This document shows positions 34,044-42,250 of a DNA stretch of 64,000 nt, in pieces. The stretch covers positions 338,467-402,466 of the forward strand of contig JAALLF010000002.1 of the NCBI GenBank assembly GCA_011087645.1. The letters run 5' to 3'. The translations under genes and the position numbers were made by a program. This stretch comes from Alphaproteobacteria bacterium (lineage in GTDB: Bacteria; Pseudomonadota; Alphaproteobacteria; UBA6615). The notes beneath the pieces are model-generated. The model was not told the DNA's origin and did not search any database. It was given only the letters and a program-made list of their open reading frames with translations. Position 1 is the stretch's first letter. Each line of letters starts with the position of its first letter.

Positions 34044-36080
34044 TTAGCCGTCGCTATGAAAATGATTATAAACAGTCTTTGCCACTGAGCCGCTAATTCC
34101 CTCGACCTCCTCAAGGTCTTTAAGTCCGGCGCGGGCGACAGCGCGCGCTGAGCCAAAATGTGTCAGCAAGGCACGCTTTCGCTTGGCGCCCACGCCCGAA
34201 ATCTCATCAAGCGGACTGCTGGTGATGGCCTTCGAGCGTTTGGCCCGATGGGTGCCGATGGCAAATCGGTGAGCCTCGTCCCGAAGTCTCTGCAAATAGT
34301 ATAGCAGCGCATCTTGTGGCGGCAGGGAAAAGGGCGCGCGGTCGGGTGTAAAAAACCGCTCGCGGTCGGCATCGCGGTCCGGGCCTTTGGCGATTGCGGC
34401 GACTGCGACATCGTCGATGCCCAGTTCTTCCAGCACGCCGAGGGTGGCGCTCAATTGACCTTGGCCGCCATCGATGAGGATCAGGTCAGGCCATTGTCCA
34501 GCCGTGCGGTCTGGATCCTCTTTCAGGGCGCGGGCGAAGCGGCGGCTCAGCATCTCGCGCATCATGGCGTAATCGTCGCCGGGGGCGTATCCCTGGTCTT
34601 GTGTGGCGGCGGTTTTTTCGTCCGCGGCGCCTTTCATATTGAACTTGCGGTAGGCGCCCTTGATGAAGCCGTCCGGGCCGGCGACGATCATCGCGCCGAT
34701 CGCATGTTGACCGCCGACATGGGAGTTGTCGTAGACCTCGATGCGGGTCGGCGGGGCATCAAGTTCGAAGAGGTCGGCAGCTTTCTCCAAGAGTTCCTGG
34801 TTGGTCGCTTTTTCCGCCAGCCGCCGCTGCATCGCGTCGCGGGCATTATCAAGCGCGTGCTGCACTAGCTTGCGCCGGGCGCCGCGAACCGGATGGCTGA
34901 CGACGACTTTATGGTCGGCGCGCACCGTCAAGGCCGCCGACAGCAGCTCATGTTCCGGTACATGGTGGCTCAACAGCACCACCCGCGGCGGCGGCTTGTC
35001 TTCGTAGAACTGGCCGACAAAGGCGGTGAGCACTTCGTCCACGTCGATTGATTTGTCGTGGCGGAGGTAATAGGCGCGGTTGCCGTAGTTCCGCCCGCCG
35101 CGAAAGAAAAAGACCTGGATGCAAGTCTGGCCCGCGGCCTGCCAAGCGGCGATGACATCGGCTTCCGGCAGTTTTAGGTTCTCGACATTAATATCCTGAT
35201 GGGCCTGAATTTGGGTCAGCGCGCGAATGCGGTCGCGAGCCCGGCCGGCGGCCTCGAATTCGAGATTGTCGCTGGCGGTCTGCATATCGGCGGCGATGCG
35301 TTCTTGAACTTCGCGCGATTGCCCGCCGAGAAAATCGCGGGCCTGGTGGACCAGTTGGTCGTAATCATCGCTGTCGATATGCCCGACACAGGGGCCGCTG
35401 CAGCGTTTGAGCTGGTATTTGAGGCAGGCCCGCGTGCGGCCTGCAAACACCGCATCGGAACAGCTACGCAGCAGAAACGCCCGCTCGAGCGCATTCAGCG
35501 TGCGGTTGACTGCGCCCGCCGAGGCGAAGGGACCAAAATATTCGCCCTCGGCGGTCCGCGCACCGCGATATTTAGTGACGCCGACCCAGTCGGCCGGGGT
35601 GGGGCCAGTATTTTTCGCGGTCGGTTTGGTCGTGTCTAGCCGCCGGCGCCGCGGCTTCTGCGGGTCCGCGCCGGTTTTAAGAATTTTGCAGGTGAGTTGG
35701 CTGGTTAGCAGAATGTAGGGAAAGCTCTTATCGTCGCGCAGCAGTACGTTGTAGCGCGGGGCCAACCGCTTGATGAGGTTCGATTCGAGCAGCAGTGCCT
35801 CTGCTTCGGTATGAGTGGTGACGACTTCCAGTGCGGCTGTCTGCGCGACCATTCTTTGCAGGCGTATCGGTAGCCGGTTGAGCTGGGCGTAGCTGGTGAC
35901 CCGCCGTTTAAGGTTGCGAGCCTTGCCGACGTAGAGGACGTCGCCGTCGCCGTTGAGCATGCGGTACACGCCCGGCGATGATGGCAGGGTCGGTAGCGCC
36001 TGACGCAAGGCGTCGAGGCCCGCATGGGCGGGGCCCGCGTCGGTCTGCGTTTCAAGGTCGGCCTGTTCCGACGTCGTCAT
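34044..36080 (-). CDS. uvrC: Excinuclease ABC subunit C
   Basis: The dual-incision nuclease of nucleotide excision repair. The 678-residue protein has the N-terminal GIY-YIG nuclease (PGVYRMLNGDGDVLYVGKA and LKRRVTSYA), a Cys-rich stretch (LKYQLKRCSGPCVGHI), a UVR segment that binds UvrB (RDFLGGQSREVQERIAADM...), the RNase H-like C-terminal nuclease starting PTRIEVYDNSHVGGQHAIGA, and a terminal helix-hairpin-helix (ISGVGAKRKRALLTHFGSA). Slightly longer than E. coli UvrC (610), mainly through an insertion after the GIY domain. First gene of its unit. Confidence 0.97.
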   Translation of the reverse strand: MTTSEQADLETQTDAGPAHAGLDALRQALPTLPSSPGVYRMLNGDGDVLYVGKARNLKRRVTSYAQLNRLPIRLQRMVAQTAALEVVTTHTEAEALLLESNLIKRLAPRYNVLLRDDKSFPYILLTSQLTCKILKTGADPQKPRRRRLDTTKPTAKNTGPTPADWVGVTKYRGARTAEGEYFGPFASAGAVNRTLNALERAFLLRSCSDAVFAGRTRACLKYQLKRCSGPCVGHIDSDDYDQLVHQARDFLGGQSREVQERIAADMQTASDNLEFEAAGRARDRIRALTQIQAHQDINVENLKLPEADVIAAWQAAGQTCIQVFFFRGGRNYGNRAYYLRHDKSIDVDEVLTAFVGQFYEDKPPPRVVLLSHHVPEHELLSAALTVRADHKVVVSHPVRGARRKLVQHALDNARDAMQRRLAEKATNQELLEKAADLFELDAPPTRIEVYDNSHVGGQHAIGAMIVAGPDGFIKGAYRKFNMKGAADEKTAATQDQGYAPGDDYAMMREMLSRRFARALKEDPDRTAGQWPDLILIDGGQGQLSATLGVLEELGIDDVAVAAIAKGPDRDADRERFFTPDRAPFSLPPQDALLYYLQRLRDEAHRFAIGTHRAKRSKAITSSPLDEISGVGAKRKRALLTHFGSARAVARAGLKDLEEVEGISGSVAKTVYNHFHSDG

Positions 36081-36213
36081 GGCGTATCAGCGTCGTTCGA
36101 TCAAAATTGAGGTGCCGGCAATAGGCGCCTTCTGCATCCAAGCTGCCGAACTTTTTAAGATGTTGATCTTACTCGATTTGTCGAGCTGGCGCATGGCCTT
36201 TGCCCGGAGCGGA

Positions 36214-37179
36214 TCAGCTAATCAGCTGGCGCACCGGATCGAGTTGGGCAGCAAGATAGACGATGTACAGGCCGGCGAGGAGCCGGCCTTCCATGCGGCT
36301 GATCATATTCCCCGTAATCATCAACGGTAGCAGCAAAAGGGTCATGCCGAGCAACACCCAGATGTCGAAACTCATGATCTCAACAGGCATGTCGAGGGGC
36401 GTGATCATCGCCACTCCGCCGGTGATCCCCAACAGGTTAAAAATGTTACTGCCCAGCACATTGCCCAAGGCAATGTCGCTATGGCCGCGCCAACTGGCGA
36501 CGATCACGATGGCGAGTTCCGGCAGGCTTGTACCCACCGCGATCAGGGTCAGCCCGACGACGGTGCGCGAAACGTCGAAGGCTTGGGCAATCCCCAACCC
36601 GCCGGTGACCAGCAATTTGGCACCGACAACGATGCCGATGAGCCCACCGATGAGAAACACCAAGGCGACCCAGGTGCGCCCCGGCACGCCGCCGACATCG
36701 TCGGCCTCGCGGGCGTGTAGAGCCTCTTCCTCGTTCTCAACTTTCTCGGCGCGATAGGTCAGATATAGATAGGTGATTAGGCAAAACAGTAGGATGGCAC
36801 CTTGCCATTGGTTGAACCCGCCGGTGATGCCGATGGCGACAAACAGTGCGGTGGCGCCGACAACCATTGTGGCGTCGCGGGCGATAACTTTCGGACCGAC
36901 ATTGATCGGCCGGATCATCGCGGCGACCCCCAGAATCAGCAGCATGTTGACGATGTTCGACCCGACGACATTGCCGACCGCCATATCGCTGGCTCCCTCC
37001 AGCGACGCGGCGAGTGCAGTGACGAATTCGGGCGCCGAGGTGCCAACGGCGACAATCGATAAGCCGATGATAAGAGGGGACACGCCGCTGATGCGCGCCA
37101 GCGCAACCGCGCCGCGAACCAGGTAGTCGGCTGAAAACAGCAGCAGCGCAAGCCCCACGCCGGCTTCGATGAAAACCAC
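36214..37179 (-). CDS. Calcium/sodium antiporter, CaCA family
   Basis: A 321-residue membrane protein of ten helices in two inverted halves, each holding an alpha-repeat: GLSIVAVGTSAPEFVTALAAS and GLTLIAVGTSLPELAIVIVAS, with the ion-coordinating Glu in each. GNVVGSNIVNMLLILG and GNVLGSNIFNLLGITGG also match. The middle cytoplasmic loop is acidic. GTG start. Related to YrbG. Expected to exchange Ca2+ for Na+ or H+. Confidence 0.93.
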   Translation of the reverse strand: MVFIEAGVGLALLLFSADYLVRGAVALARISGVSPLIIGLSIVAVGTSAPEFVTALAASLEGASDMAVGNVVGSNIVNMLLILGVAAMIRPINVGPKVIARDATMVVGATALFVAIGITGGFNQWQGAILLFCLITYLYLTYRAEKVENEEEALHAREADDVGGVPGRTWVALVFLIGGLIGIVVGAKLLVTGGLGIAQAFDVSRTVVGLTLIAVGTSLPELAIVIVASWRGHSDIALGNVLGSNIFNLLGITGGVAMITPLDMPVEIMSFDIWVLLGMTLLLLPLMITGNMISRMEGRLLAGLYIVYLAAQLDPVRQLIS

Positions 37180-37419
37180 GTAGCTGATAACTATCTCCGG
37201 GCAGGTCTGAGGGGCGGCACTGGTGTTGAAGACCAGCTACGAATCAAAACGGACATTACTCATCTAAATCGCCCGCCAAGCCCGCGGTTTCAAGGTAAAT
37301 TCTCGATCTGCCGCATTTGGTTGATGAGCGATCGCGCAAACGAAACACTTATTGTGGGGCTTGGCGCTGTCTTAGGTTATGACACAGGGCGAATGCGCGC
37401 CGTCAGACAGGAGGAAAGC

Positions 37420-38250
37420 GTGGAAGATCAAATTCAAACCGTCACACGATTGGTCGATATAGGCATCGAGTTTGGGGTGGCCTACGGGATGCAATTGCTC
37501 GGGGCTCTGGTGGTCTTGGTGATTGGCCTCAAGGTTGCCAAGTGGACTGGTCTGCGAGTAGTTCGGTTGTGCGAGATCAAAAATCTCGATGTCACCCTGT
37601 CCCGCTTCTTCGGCAGCACGGCCAAGCTTCTGGTCGTCGTGATCGTGGTCATCATCACGCTAAGTAATTTCGGCATCGATATCGCGCCGTTGGTGGCGTT
37701 AGCGGGTGCCGGCGCATTCGGACTTTCATTCGCCATCGCGGGGCCGCTGTCCAATTATGGCGCCGGCATGGTCATTATTTTGACCCGCCCGTTCGTGGTT
37801 GGCGACACCATCGAGGTGCGCGGTGTGAGTGGCGTGACCCATGAGGTGACCTTATCGACGACGACCCTGATCGGTGAGGATGATGAGCGAATCATCATTC
37901 CCAACCGCCAAATCGTCGGTGAAATTCTGGTCAACTCGGATGCTCATCGCATCGTCGAGTCCCAGTTGGTCATTGAGGCGCAAAACGATCCGGACGTCGC
38001 GATTGCCGCGATCCAGGAGGCGCTAACGGGGTTTGATGGTCTGGCGGAAGGGGCGGCGCCGCAGGTCGGCATTCACGACTTTAATTTCGGCGGTATCGTC
38101 ATCGGCCTGCGCTACTGGGTCCCCAGCAGCCGCTACTACCAGACGCGTTATACGGTGAACCAAACCGCGCTGGCAGCACTCAAGGCGAAAGGCATTTCGC
38201 TGTTGCCGGCAGGCCGGGCTGCTATTGTGACGGAAATGGCGCCGGTTTAG
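37420..38250 (+). CDS. Small-conductance mechanosensitive channel, MscS family
   Basis: A GTG start at 37420 lies after an excellent AGGAGG site; the ORF could begin 33 codons earlier without one. The 276-residue protein has three predicted helices, with the pore-lining TM3 as GAGAFGLSFAIAGPLSNYGA, a Gly/Ala-rich stretch of MscS type, then the beta domain IVILTRPFVVGDTIEV-like text and GEDDERIIIPNRQIVGEI. The C-terminal alpha/beta domain ends AALKAKGISLLPAGR. It releases solutes during hypo-osmotic shock. Length fits the small class. Confidence 0.92.
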   Translation: MEDQIQTVTRLVDIGIEFGVAYGMQLLGALVVLVIGLKVAKWTGLRVVRLCEIKNLDVTLSRFFGSTAKLLVVVIVVIITLSNFGIDIAPLVALAGAGAFGLSFAIAGPLSNYGAGMVIILTRPFVVGDTIEVRGVSGVTHEVTLSTTTLIGEDDERIIIPNRQIVGEILVNSDAHRIVESQLVIEAQNDPDVAIAAIQEALTGFDGLAEGAAPQVGIHDFNFGGIVIGLRYWVPSSRYYQTRYTVNQTALAALKAKGISLLPAGRAAIVTEMAPV

Positions 38251-38259
38251 CAGATGATA

Positions 38260-38811
38260 TTAAAGGGCGTGAGCGAAAGTCTGAGCGGACACGTCCGTAG
38301 CCGTCCGGGTTTGGTGATTGATCGCCAGGGATACCGGAACGGGGGCCTGTAAAATGTCGAGAACCGGGCAGTGGGCGTCGACCATTTTCTTCAATCGCGC
38401 CAGGTCCTTGGCGTTGGCCGTGCTGTCGAGTTCGACGGTGCCGCGAATTTCCTGGAAGCCGGCGCGGACGTTGTCGTTGACGGCGAAAAATCCCCGTAGA
38501 TCCAGATCGCCCTCGATGCGGACTGACACGCTATCGAGCGGAATCTCCATGGCCTCGGCGAAGGCCCGATAGGTGATCTCCTGGCACGAGGCGAGCGCGC
38601 CCAAGATGAGCTCGACCGGGTTGGGGCCGGTGTCGGTGCCGCCCAGGCTCTGCGGTTCGTCGATGGTCAGTGTAAAATTGCGAATCTTGGTTTCGCTCTG
38701 CAGTCCCTGCACTTGATGTGAATCGGCTACGAAGGTGGCAACCGCCTTATCGGGGTTGGCGCGTAGCTCGCTCTGCATCAGTTCGACAGCGTCTTTGAGG
38801 TCAACGGACAT
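38260..38811 (-). CDS. OsmC-family peroxide-detoxifying protein
   Basis: A 183-residue OsmC/Ohr-fold protein, with the reactive Cys in ALASCQEITYRAFAEAM and a second in VDAHCPVLDIL, spaced as in this family. IDEPQSLGGTDTGPNPVELIL is the standard lead-in to the first Cys. Such proteins reduce organic or fatty acid hydroperoxides. It is divergent from msrA across a 184-bp AT-rich region, which fits oxidative-stress control. Confidence 0.88.
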   Translation of the reverse strand: MSVDLKDAVELMQSELRANPDKAVATFVADSHQVQGLQSETKIRNFTLTIDEPQSLGGTDTGPNPVELILGALASCQEITYRAFAEAMEIPLDSVSVRIEGDLDLRGFFAVNDNVRAGFQEIRGTVELDSTANAKDLARLKKMVDAHCPVLDILQAPVPVSLAINHQTRTATDVSAQTFAHAL

Positions 38812-38839
38812 GGTTTGATTCCTATTTCCGGAAGTGTTT

Positions 38840-38890
38840 TGTAATAAATTATAAATATCGTATCATTTATGTAATTTCATGTATATTACA
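38840..38890. promoter_or_regulatory. AT-rich control region with TGTAAT/ATTACA sites
   Basis: TGTAAT occurs at 38840-38845 and 38870-38875, and its complement ATTACA at 38885-38890, giving an inverted pair with a 9-bp spacer and a direct copy 30 bp upstream. The surrounding sequence is far richer in A+T than the rest of the window and lies between divergent osmC-like and msrA. It looks like an operator/promoter region, but the binding protein is unknown. Confidence 0.4.
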
Positions 38891-38995
38891 ATAATTTAGT
38901 GTTTTATAAAGGTTTTGTGATCGGGCTGAGCCATTGTCAAACGTCCGGCATTCCTCAAATATTGAGCCGAAATAATCCCCCTAGGAGGACCGGAA

Positions 38996-39490
38996 ATGGC
39001 GAAGGCAACGTTCGGCGCCGGGTGCTTTTGGCACCCCCAGCATGTGTTCGATAAAGTCGATGGCGTTACTGCCACATGGGTCGGATATATGGGCGGCGGT
39101 AAGCCCAAGCCGAGTTATCTGGAGGTTTGCAATGGCACGACCGGCCACGTTGAGGTTGTCCATATCGAGTACGATCCGGAAATCGTCAGCTACGATCAGT
39201 TGCTCGACACGCTGTGGGATATTCACGACCCGACCCAGCAGAACCGTCAGGGTCCCGATATCGGCACCCAGTACCGCTCGGTAATCTTCTATCACGACGC
39301 CGAACAGGAGGCTGCGGCGCGCACCTCGAAGGAGGGCCTTGGCGCAACGGGGAGGTACAAGCGAGAGGTGGTCACCGCGATCGAACCGGCGCGAAAGTTC
39401 TGGGAGGGTGAAGATTATCACCAGAAATATTTCGAGCGCCAGAACCGGCCGGGTATCTTCGCCAGCCTGTTTGGCAAGAGAAAAAGTTAG
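38996..39490 (+). CDS. msrA: Peptide-methionine (S)-S-oxide reductase
   Basis: Repairs oxidised methionine in proteins. The catalytic Cys is in FGAGCFWHPQHVFDKV (C10), followed by GYMGGGKPKPSYLEVCNGTTGH and EVVHIEYDP. Substitution of the usual E in GCFWGxE by HPQ is noted: the GCFW is kept but the downstream Glu/Gly residues vary, a variant class. SQQNRQGPD-type text (DPTQQNRQGPDIGTQYRSVI) is intact. There is no obvious pair of C-terminal resolving Cys. The length of 164 residues is short for MsrA. Good AGGAGG site upstream. Confidence 0.9.
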   Translation: MAKATFGAGCFWHPQHVFDKVDGVTATWVGYMGGGKPKPSYLEVCNGTTGHVEVVHIEYDPEIVSYDQLLDTLWDIHDPTQQNRQGPDIGTQYRSVIFYHDAEQEAAARTSKEGLGATGRYKREVVTAIEPARKFWEGEDYHQKYFERQNRPGIFASLFGKRKS

Positions 39491-39502
39491 GCGTTTTCGG
39501 TA

Positions 39503-40318
39503 TTAATCCTTCAACCGATAGCCTGCGGCGATCATCCGTACGCAGATCGCGCTAAAGAATACGGCTAGGGCGATCGTCACCAGGACTGTCAAAATTGGCG
39601 CCGCTTCGGTGCGCCCGGTGACAGCGTAGCGAAAGCCATCGATCAGATAGAAAACCGGGTTGAATAGGCTGGCCAGCCGGACCGGGTCGGGCAACAGGGA
39701 CACCGAATAAAAGGTGCCGGCGAGCATAGTGAGCGGGGTCACGATGAGACCGCTGGCGGCGGCGACATGTTCCATGCGGGTGGCGAAAACGCCGGTGACT
39801 AAACCAAGCAACGCAAAGACAAGCGCCGCCGCAATAGCGAATAAGAGGGTGAGTGGCCAATCGTTCGGCGTCACCGTCCCGAATGGCAGAATGAGCACCC
39901 AAACCGCCGCGCCAACGACGAGGCCTCTGGTGGCTGCGGCGCCGGCATAGGAAATAACGATCTCGCTCGGCCGCAAGGGCGCCATCAGAACGTCGACAAT
40001 GGTGCCCGAAACCTTGCCGATCAACAGCGACGAGGAGGTGTTGGCAAACGCGTTCTGCATCACCGCCATCAAGATCAATCCCGGCGCGATGAATTCGACG
40101 AACGATATGCCGGTCAGATAGTCAGGGTTGCGCCGGAAGACGGCGACAAAAATCACTAGAAACAGCAGCGTTGAGACCACCGGCGCCAACAGCGTCTGCA
40201 GCCAAACAGAGCGCAGGCGCAGCAATTCCTTCCTATATAGCGTCCACAGCCCGGTCCAGCTCACCGGCCCCACGCGGCGCACCGCCGTCGAGCTATGGGC
40301 AAATTCAATGGCTTGCAT
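39503..40318 (-). CDS. ABC-2 type transporter permease, no ATPase partner nearby
   Basis: A 271-residue inner-membrane protein with six predicted helices and the ABC-2 signature region FNPVFYLIDGFRYAVTG near the C-terminus, like NodJ/RfbA-type permeases and YadH. LRLRSVWLQTLLAPVVSTLLF is the first helix. It needs an ATP-binding subunit; none is on either side, so the partner is elsewhere. Substrate unknown (drug, polysaccharide or lipid are possibilities). Convergent with msrA across 12 bp. Confidence 0.85.
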   Translation of the reverse strand: MQAIEFAHSSTAVRRVGPVSWTGLWTLYRKELLRLRSVWLQTLLAPVVSTLLFLVIFVAVFRRNPDYLTGISFVEFIAPGLILMAVMQNAFANTSSSLLIGKVSGTIVDVLMAPLRPSEIVISYAGAAATRGLVVGAAVWVLILPFGTVTPNDWPLTLLFAIAAALVFALLGLVTGVFATRMEHVAAASGLIVTPLTMLAGTFYSVSLLPDPVRLASLFNPVFYLIDGFRYAVTGRTEAAPILTVLVTIALAVFFSAICVRMIAAGYRLKD

Positions 40319-40474
40319 GGGCCTTGATGATTGGATCAGTCATCCGCTGGGAAAAGAAATTCACGGTTTCCATCGTCATGGCGGCGCTCCACTATTACGG
40401 CCTTATGCACGTTCATGAAGGGCTTAGGCGCGATGTCGTCGCCCAGCAACCGGAAAAGTAGTGAGGGGGCGGAT

Positions 40475-40906
40475 ATGACGCCGGCCAAGACTAACCGCCA
40501 GCTCGTCGAGACCTTTTTTAACGTCATGTGGAACGGCTGGTCTGAAACGACCATGCGCGAGATCCTTGCTGTGGATATCGATTTCCGTGGTTCCATCGGT
40601 CTACAGGTCAGCGGGCATGATGGTTTCTTGGGATATATGCACACCATCCGCGACGCCTTTCCCGATTTCCACAACCATATTGAGGACATCATCGCCACCG
40701 ACGAGCGCGCGGTGGCGCGGCTGACCTATAGCGGCACCCACCGGGGTGAATTGCTGGGATGTGCGCCCACCGGCCGGCGCATCGAATATGCAGGCGTGGC
40801 GATGTTTACCATAGCGGGCGACCGTATCTTTAAGGTGTGGGTTCTAGGCGATCTATGGGGACTGATGCAGCAATTGAATGGAACGGATAATACCAAAGCG
40901 CAGTGA
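40475..40906 (+). CDS. SnoaL-like ester cyclase/polyketide cyclase family protein
   Basis: A 143-residue protein starting at ATG 40475, 6 bp after a GAGGGGG site; the frame is open further up but not conserved. The sequence has the SnoaL-like pattern: VETFFNVMWNGWSETTMREI, VSGHDGFLGYMHTIRDAFPDF, HIEDIIATDERAVARLTYSGTH and GRRIEYAGVAMFTI. The fold (NTF2-like alpha+beta cone) is shared by cyclases, isomerases and non-catalytic binders, so no reaction can be assigned. It stands alone between the ABC permease and a TRAP binding protein. Confidence 0.8.
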   Translation: MTPAKTNRQLVETFFNVMWNGWSETTMREILAVDIDFRGSIGLQVSGHDGFLGYMHTIRDAFPDFHNHIEDIIATDERAVARLTYSGTHRGELLGCAPTGRRIEYAGVAMFTIAGDRIFKVWVLGDLWGLMQQLNGTDNTKAQ

Positions 40907-40965
40907 AATAGCCGCGGCGGATCCACCGTTTCGCCGTCGCTTACCAAATTTGCCAGATTGCGGTA

Positions 40966-41036
40966 GTGTTTAGCGACGCACTCCGAATTTATTGCGGAAT
41001 TTTGGGGTTTTTGACCAATCGAGGTGTTTAGCAACG
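40966..41036 (+). repeat. Direct repeat upstream of the TRAP binding-protein gene
   Basis: GTGTTTAGCGACG at 40966-40978 recurs as GTGTTTAGCAACG at 41024-41036 (12 of 13 identical, 58 bp apart). The second copy ends 26 bp before the start codon. They could be operator half-sites, with no known factor. Confidence 0.35.
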
Positions 41037-41062
41037 ACATAAATAACTGGGAGGATTACACA

Positions 41063-42154
41063 ATGTTAAAGCGCAAAAGCGTACTGGGAGCGGCGGCTAT
41101 CGCCGCCGTCGCGAGCGGCGTCGCCGCAGCGTCGCTACCGGCTAACGCTGCAGAGTCAGTCAATCTTACATTCATTACCGGCTTTCCGCCCGGTGTTACC
41201 GCGATAGGGGCGTTCATCGATTTCTATGCGCCGGCGGTTAACGCGCAGCTCGCCAAAACCGGCAAATATACCGTCAACTGGAACCTGGCCCATTCAGGCC
41301 AAATCGTGAAACCGCGCGGTGAGCTTGAGGGTGTCGAGCTTGGCCTCGGAGATATCAGCGTTGTTCCCTCGGTGTTCCATGCCGACAAACTGCCGCTTTA
41401 CGAGCTGTCGTTCAAAACGCCGTTCACCACCAAGAACATGGATTTGATCGCGCGAACCTTCAAATCACTCGAAGGTAAATATTCCGAGGCTTTCGAGAAG
41501 GGTTGGAAGGCGAGTAATCAAGTCGAGCTTTATCCAACCGGCGCGGTCGACAACTATTTTGTGCTGTCGCCCAAACCGCTGGCAAAATTCGCAGACCTGA
41601 AGGGTTTGAAGCTCGGTGCGGCCGGTCCCAACCTGCCGTGGGTAACGGCCGCCGGCGCGGCTGGCGTGCAGACCAATCTGGCCGACGCCTATAACTCTCT
41701 GTCGACTGGCATTTATGAGGGCGGCATCTTCTGGGCGCAGGCGGCTGGCGCGTTCAAACTATGCGAACCGGCGCCGTTTATCTTCGATACCGGGTTTGGC
41801 GCCAATCAGGCCCAGGCTCTGACGGTTAACACCGATGTCTTCAATGCCCTACCGGATGAAGTCAGAACGGCCCTCGTCGATAACGCCGAAGGCTGGCACG
41901 CGGCCAACGTCAAGAAATTGGACGCCGGCGCCAAGTTCGGCATCAACCGTTGCCAGACCGAATTCAATACTAAGGTAACGACGATGTCCGATGACGACCG
42001 CAGGCAGTGGGCGCTTGGCCTGGGCAACCTGGCTAAGGATTGGGCCACGAAAAATGATGCGAAAGGCCTACCCGCCACAGCGATCCTCGCCGATTACATG
42101 GATGCGTTGCGCGCGGGAGGTGCCAAGCCTATTCGGAACTGGGACAAGGAATAG
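41063..42154 (+). CDS. TRAP transporter substrate-binding protein (DctP type), solitary
   Basis: A 363-residue periplasmic protein with a signal peptide (1-28, cleavage after ANA). ATG 41063 follows a GGGAGGA site. The mature protein has the DctP pattern: AESVNLTFITGFPPG at the N-terminus, LGDISVVPSVFHADKLPLYEL, FADLKGLKLGAAGPNLPW with the organic-acid-binding Arg/Lys area, and the YEGGIFWAQAAGAFKLCEPA turn. It binds a carboxylated small molecule for import, but the membrane subunits DctQ and DctM are not next to it. A terminator follows. Confidence 0.9.
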   Translation: MLKRKSVLGAAAIAAVASGVAAASLPANAAESVNLTFITGFPPGVTAIGAFIDFYAPAVNAQLAKTGKYTVNWNLAHSGQIVKPRGELEGVELGLGDISVVPSVFHADKLPLYELSFKTPFTTKNMDLIARTFKSLEGKYSEAFEKGWKASNQVELYPTGAVDNYFVLSPKPLAKFADLKGLKLGAAGPNLPWVTAAGAAGVQTNLADAYNSLSTGIYEGGIFWAQAAGAFKLCEPAPFIFDTGFGANQAQALTVNTDVFNALPDEVRTALVDNAEGWHAANVKKLDAGAKFGINRCQTEFNTKVTTMSDDDRRQWALGLGNLAKDWATKNDAKGLPATAILADYMDALRAGGAKPIRNWDKE

Positions 42155-42191
42155 GCCCAGCAGCGTAAATTTTACCGGCCATTTGAGGCTA

Positions 42192-42217
42192 AAAAGCCGC
42201 CCTTCGGGGCGGCTTTT
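42192..42217. terminator. Intrinsic terminator between the TRAP protein gene and gltD
   Basis: AAAAGCCGCCC (42192-42202), loop TTCG (42203-42206), GGGCGGCTTTT (42207-42217): a perfect 11-bp stem with a stable tetraloop. It has A- and T-runs on both sides and serves the two convergent genes. Confidence 0.92.
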
Positions 42218-42250
42218 ACTTTTCTGATACGCTTGACGGGCACGAAAAAC

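Noticed and set aside
40319..40474. Possible 44-codon plus-strand peptide before the SnoaL-like gene
   Set aside because: No ribosome site and no conservation signal; the segment looks like upstream region.
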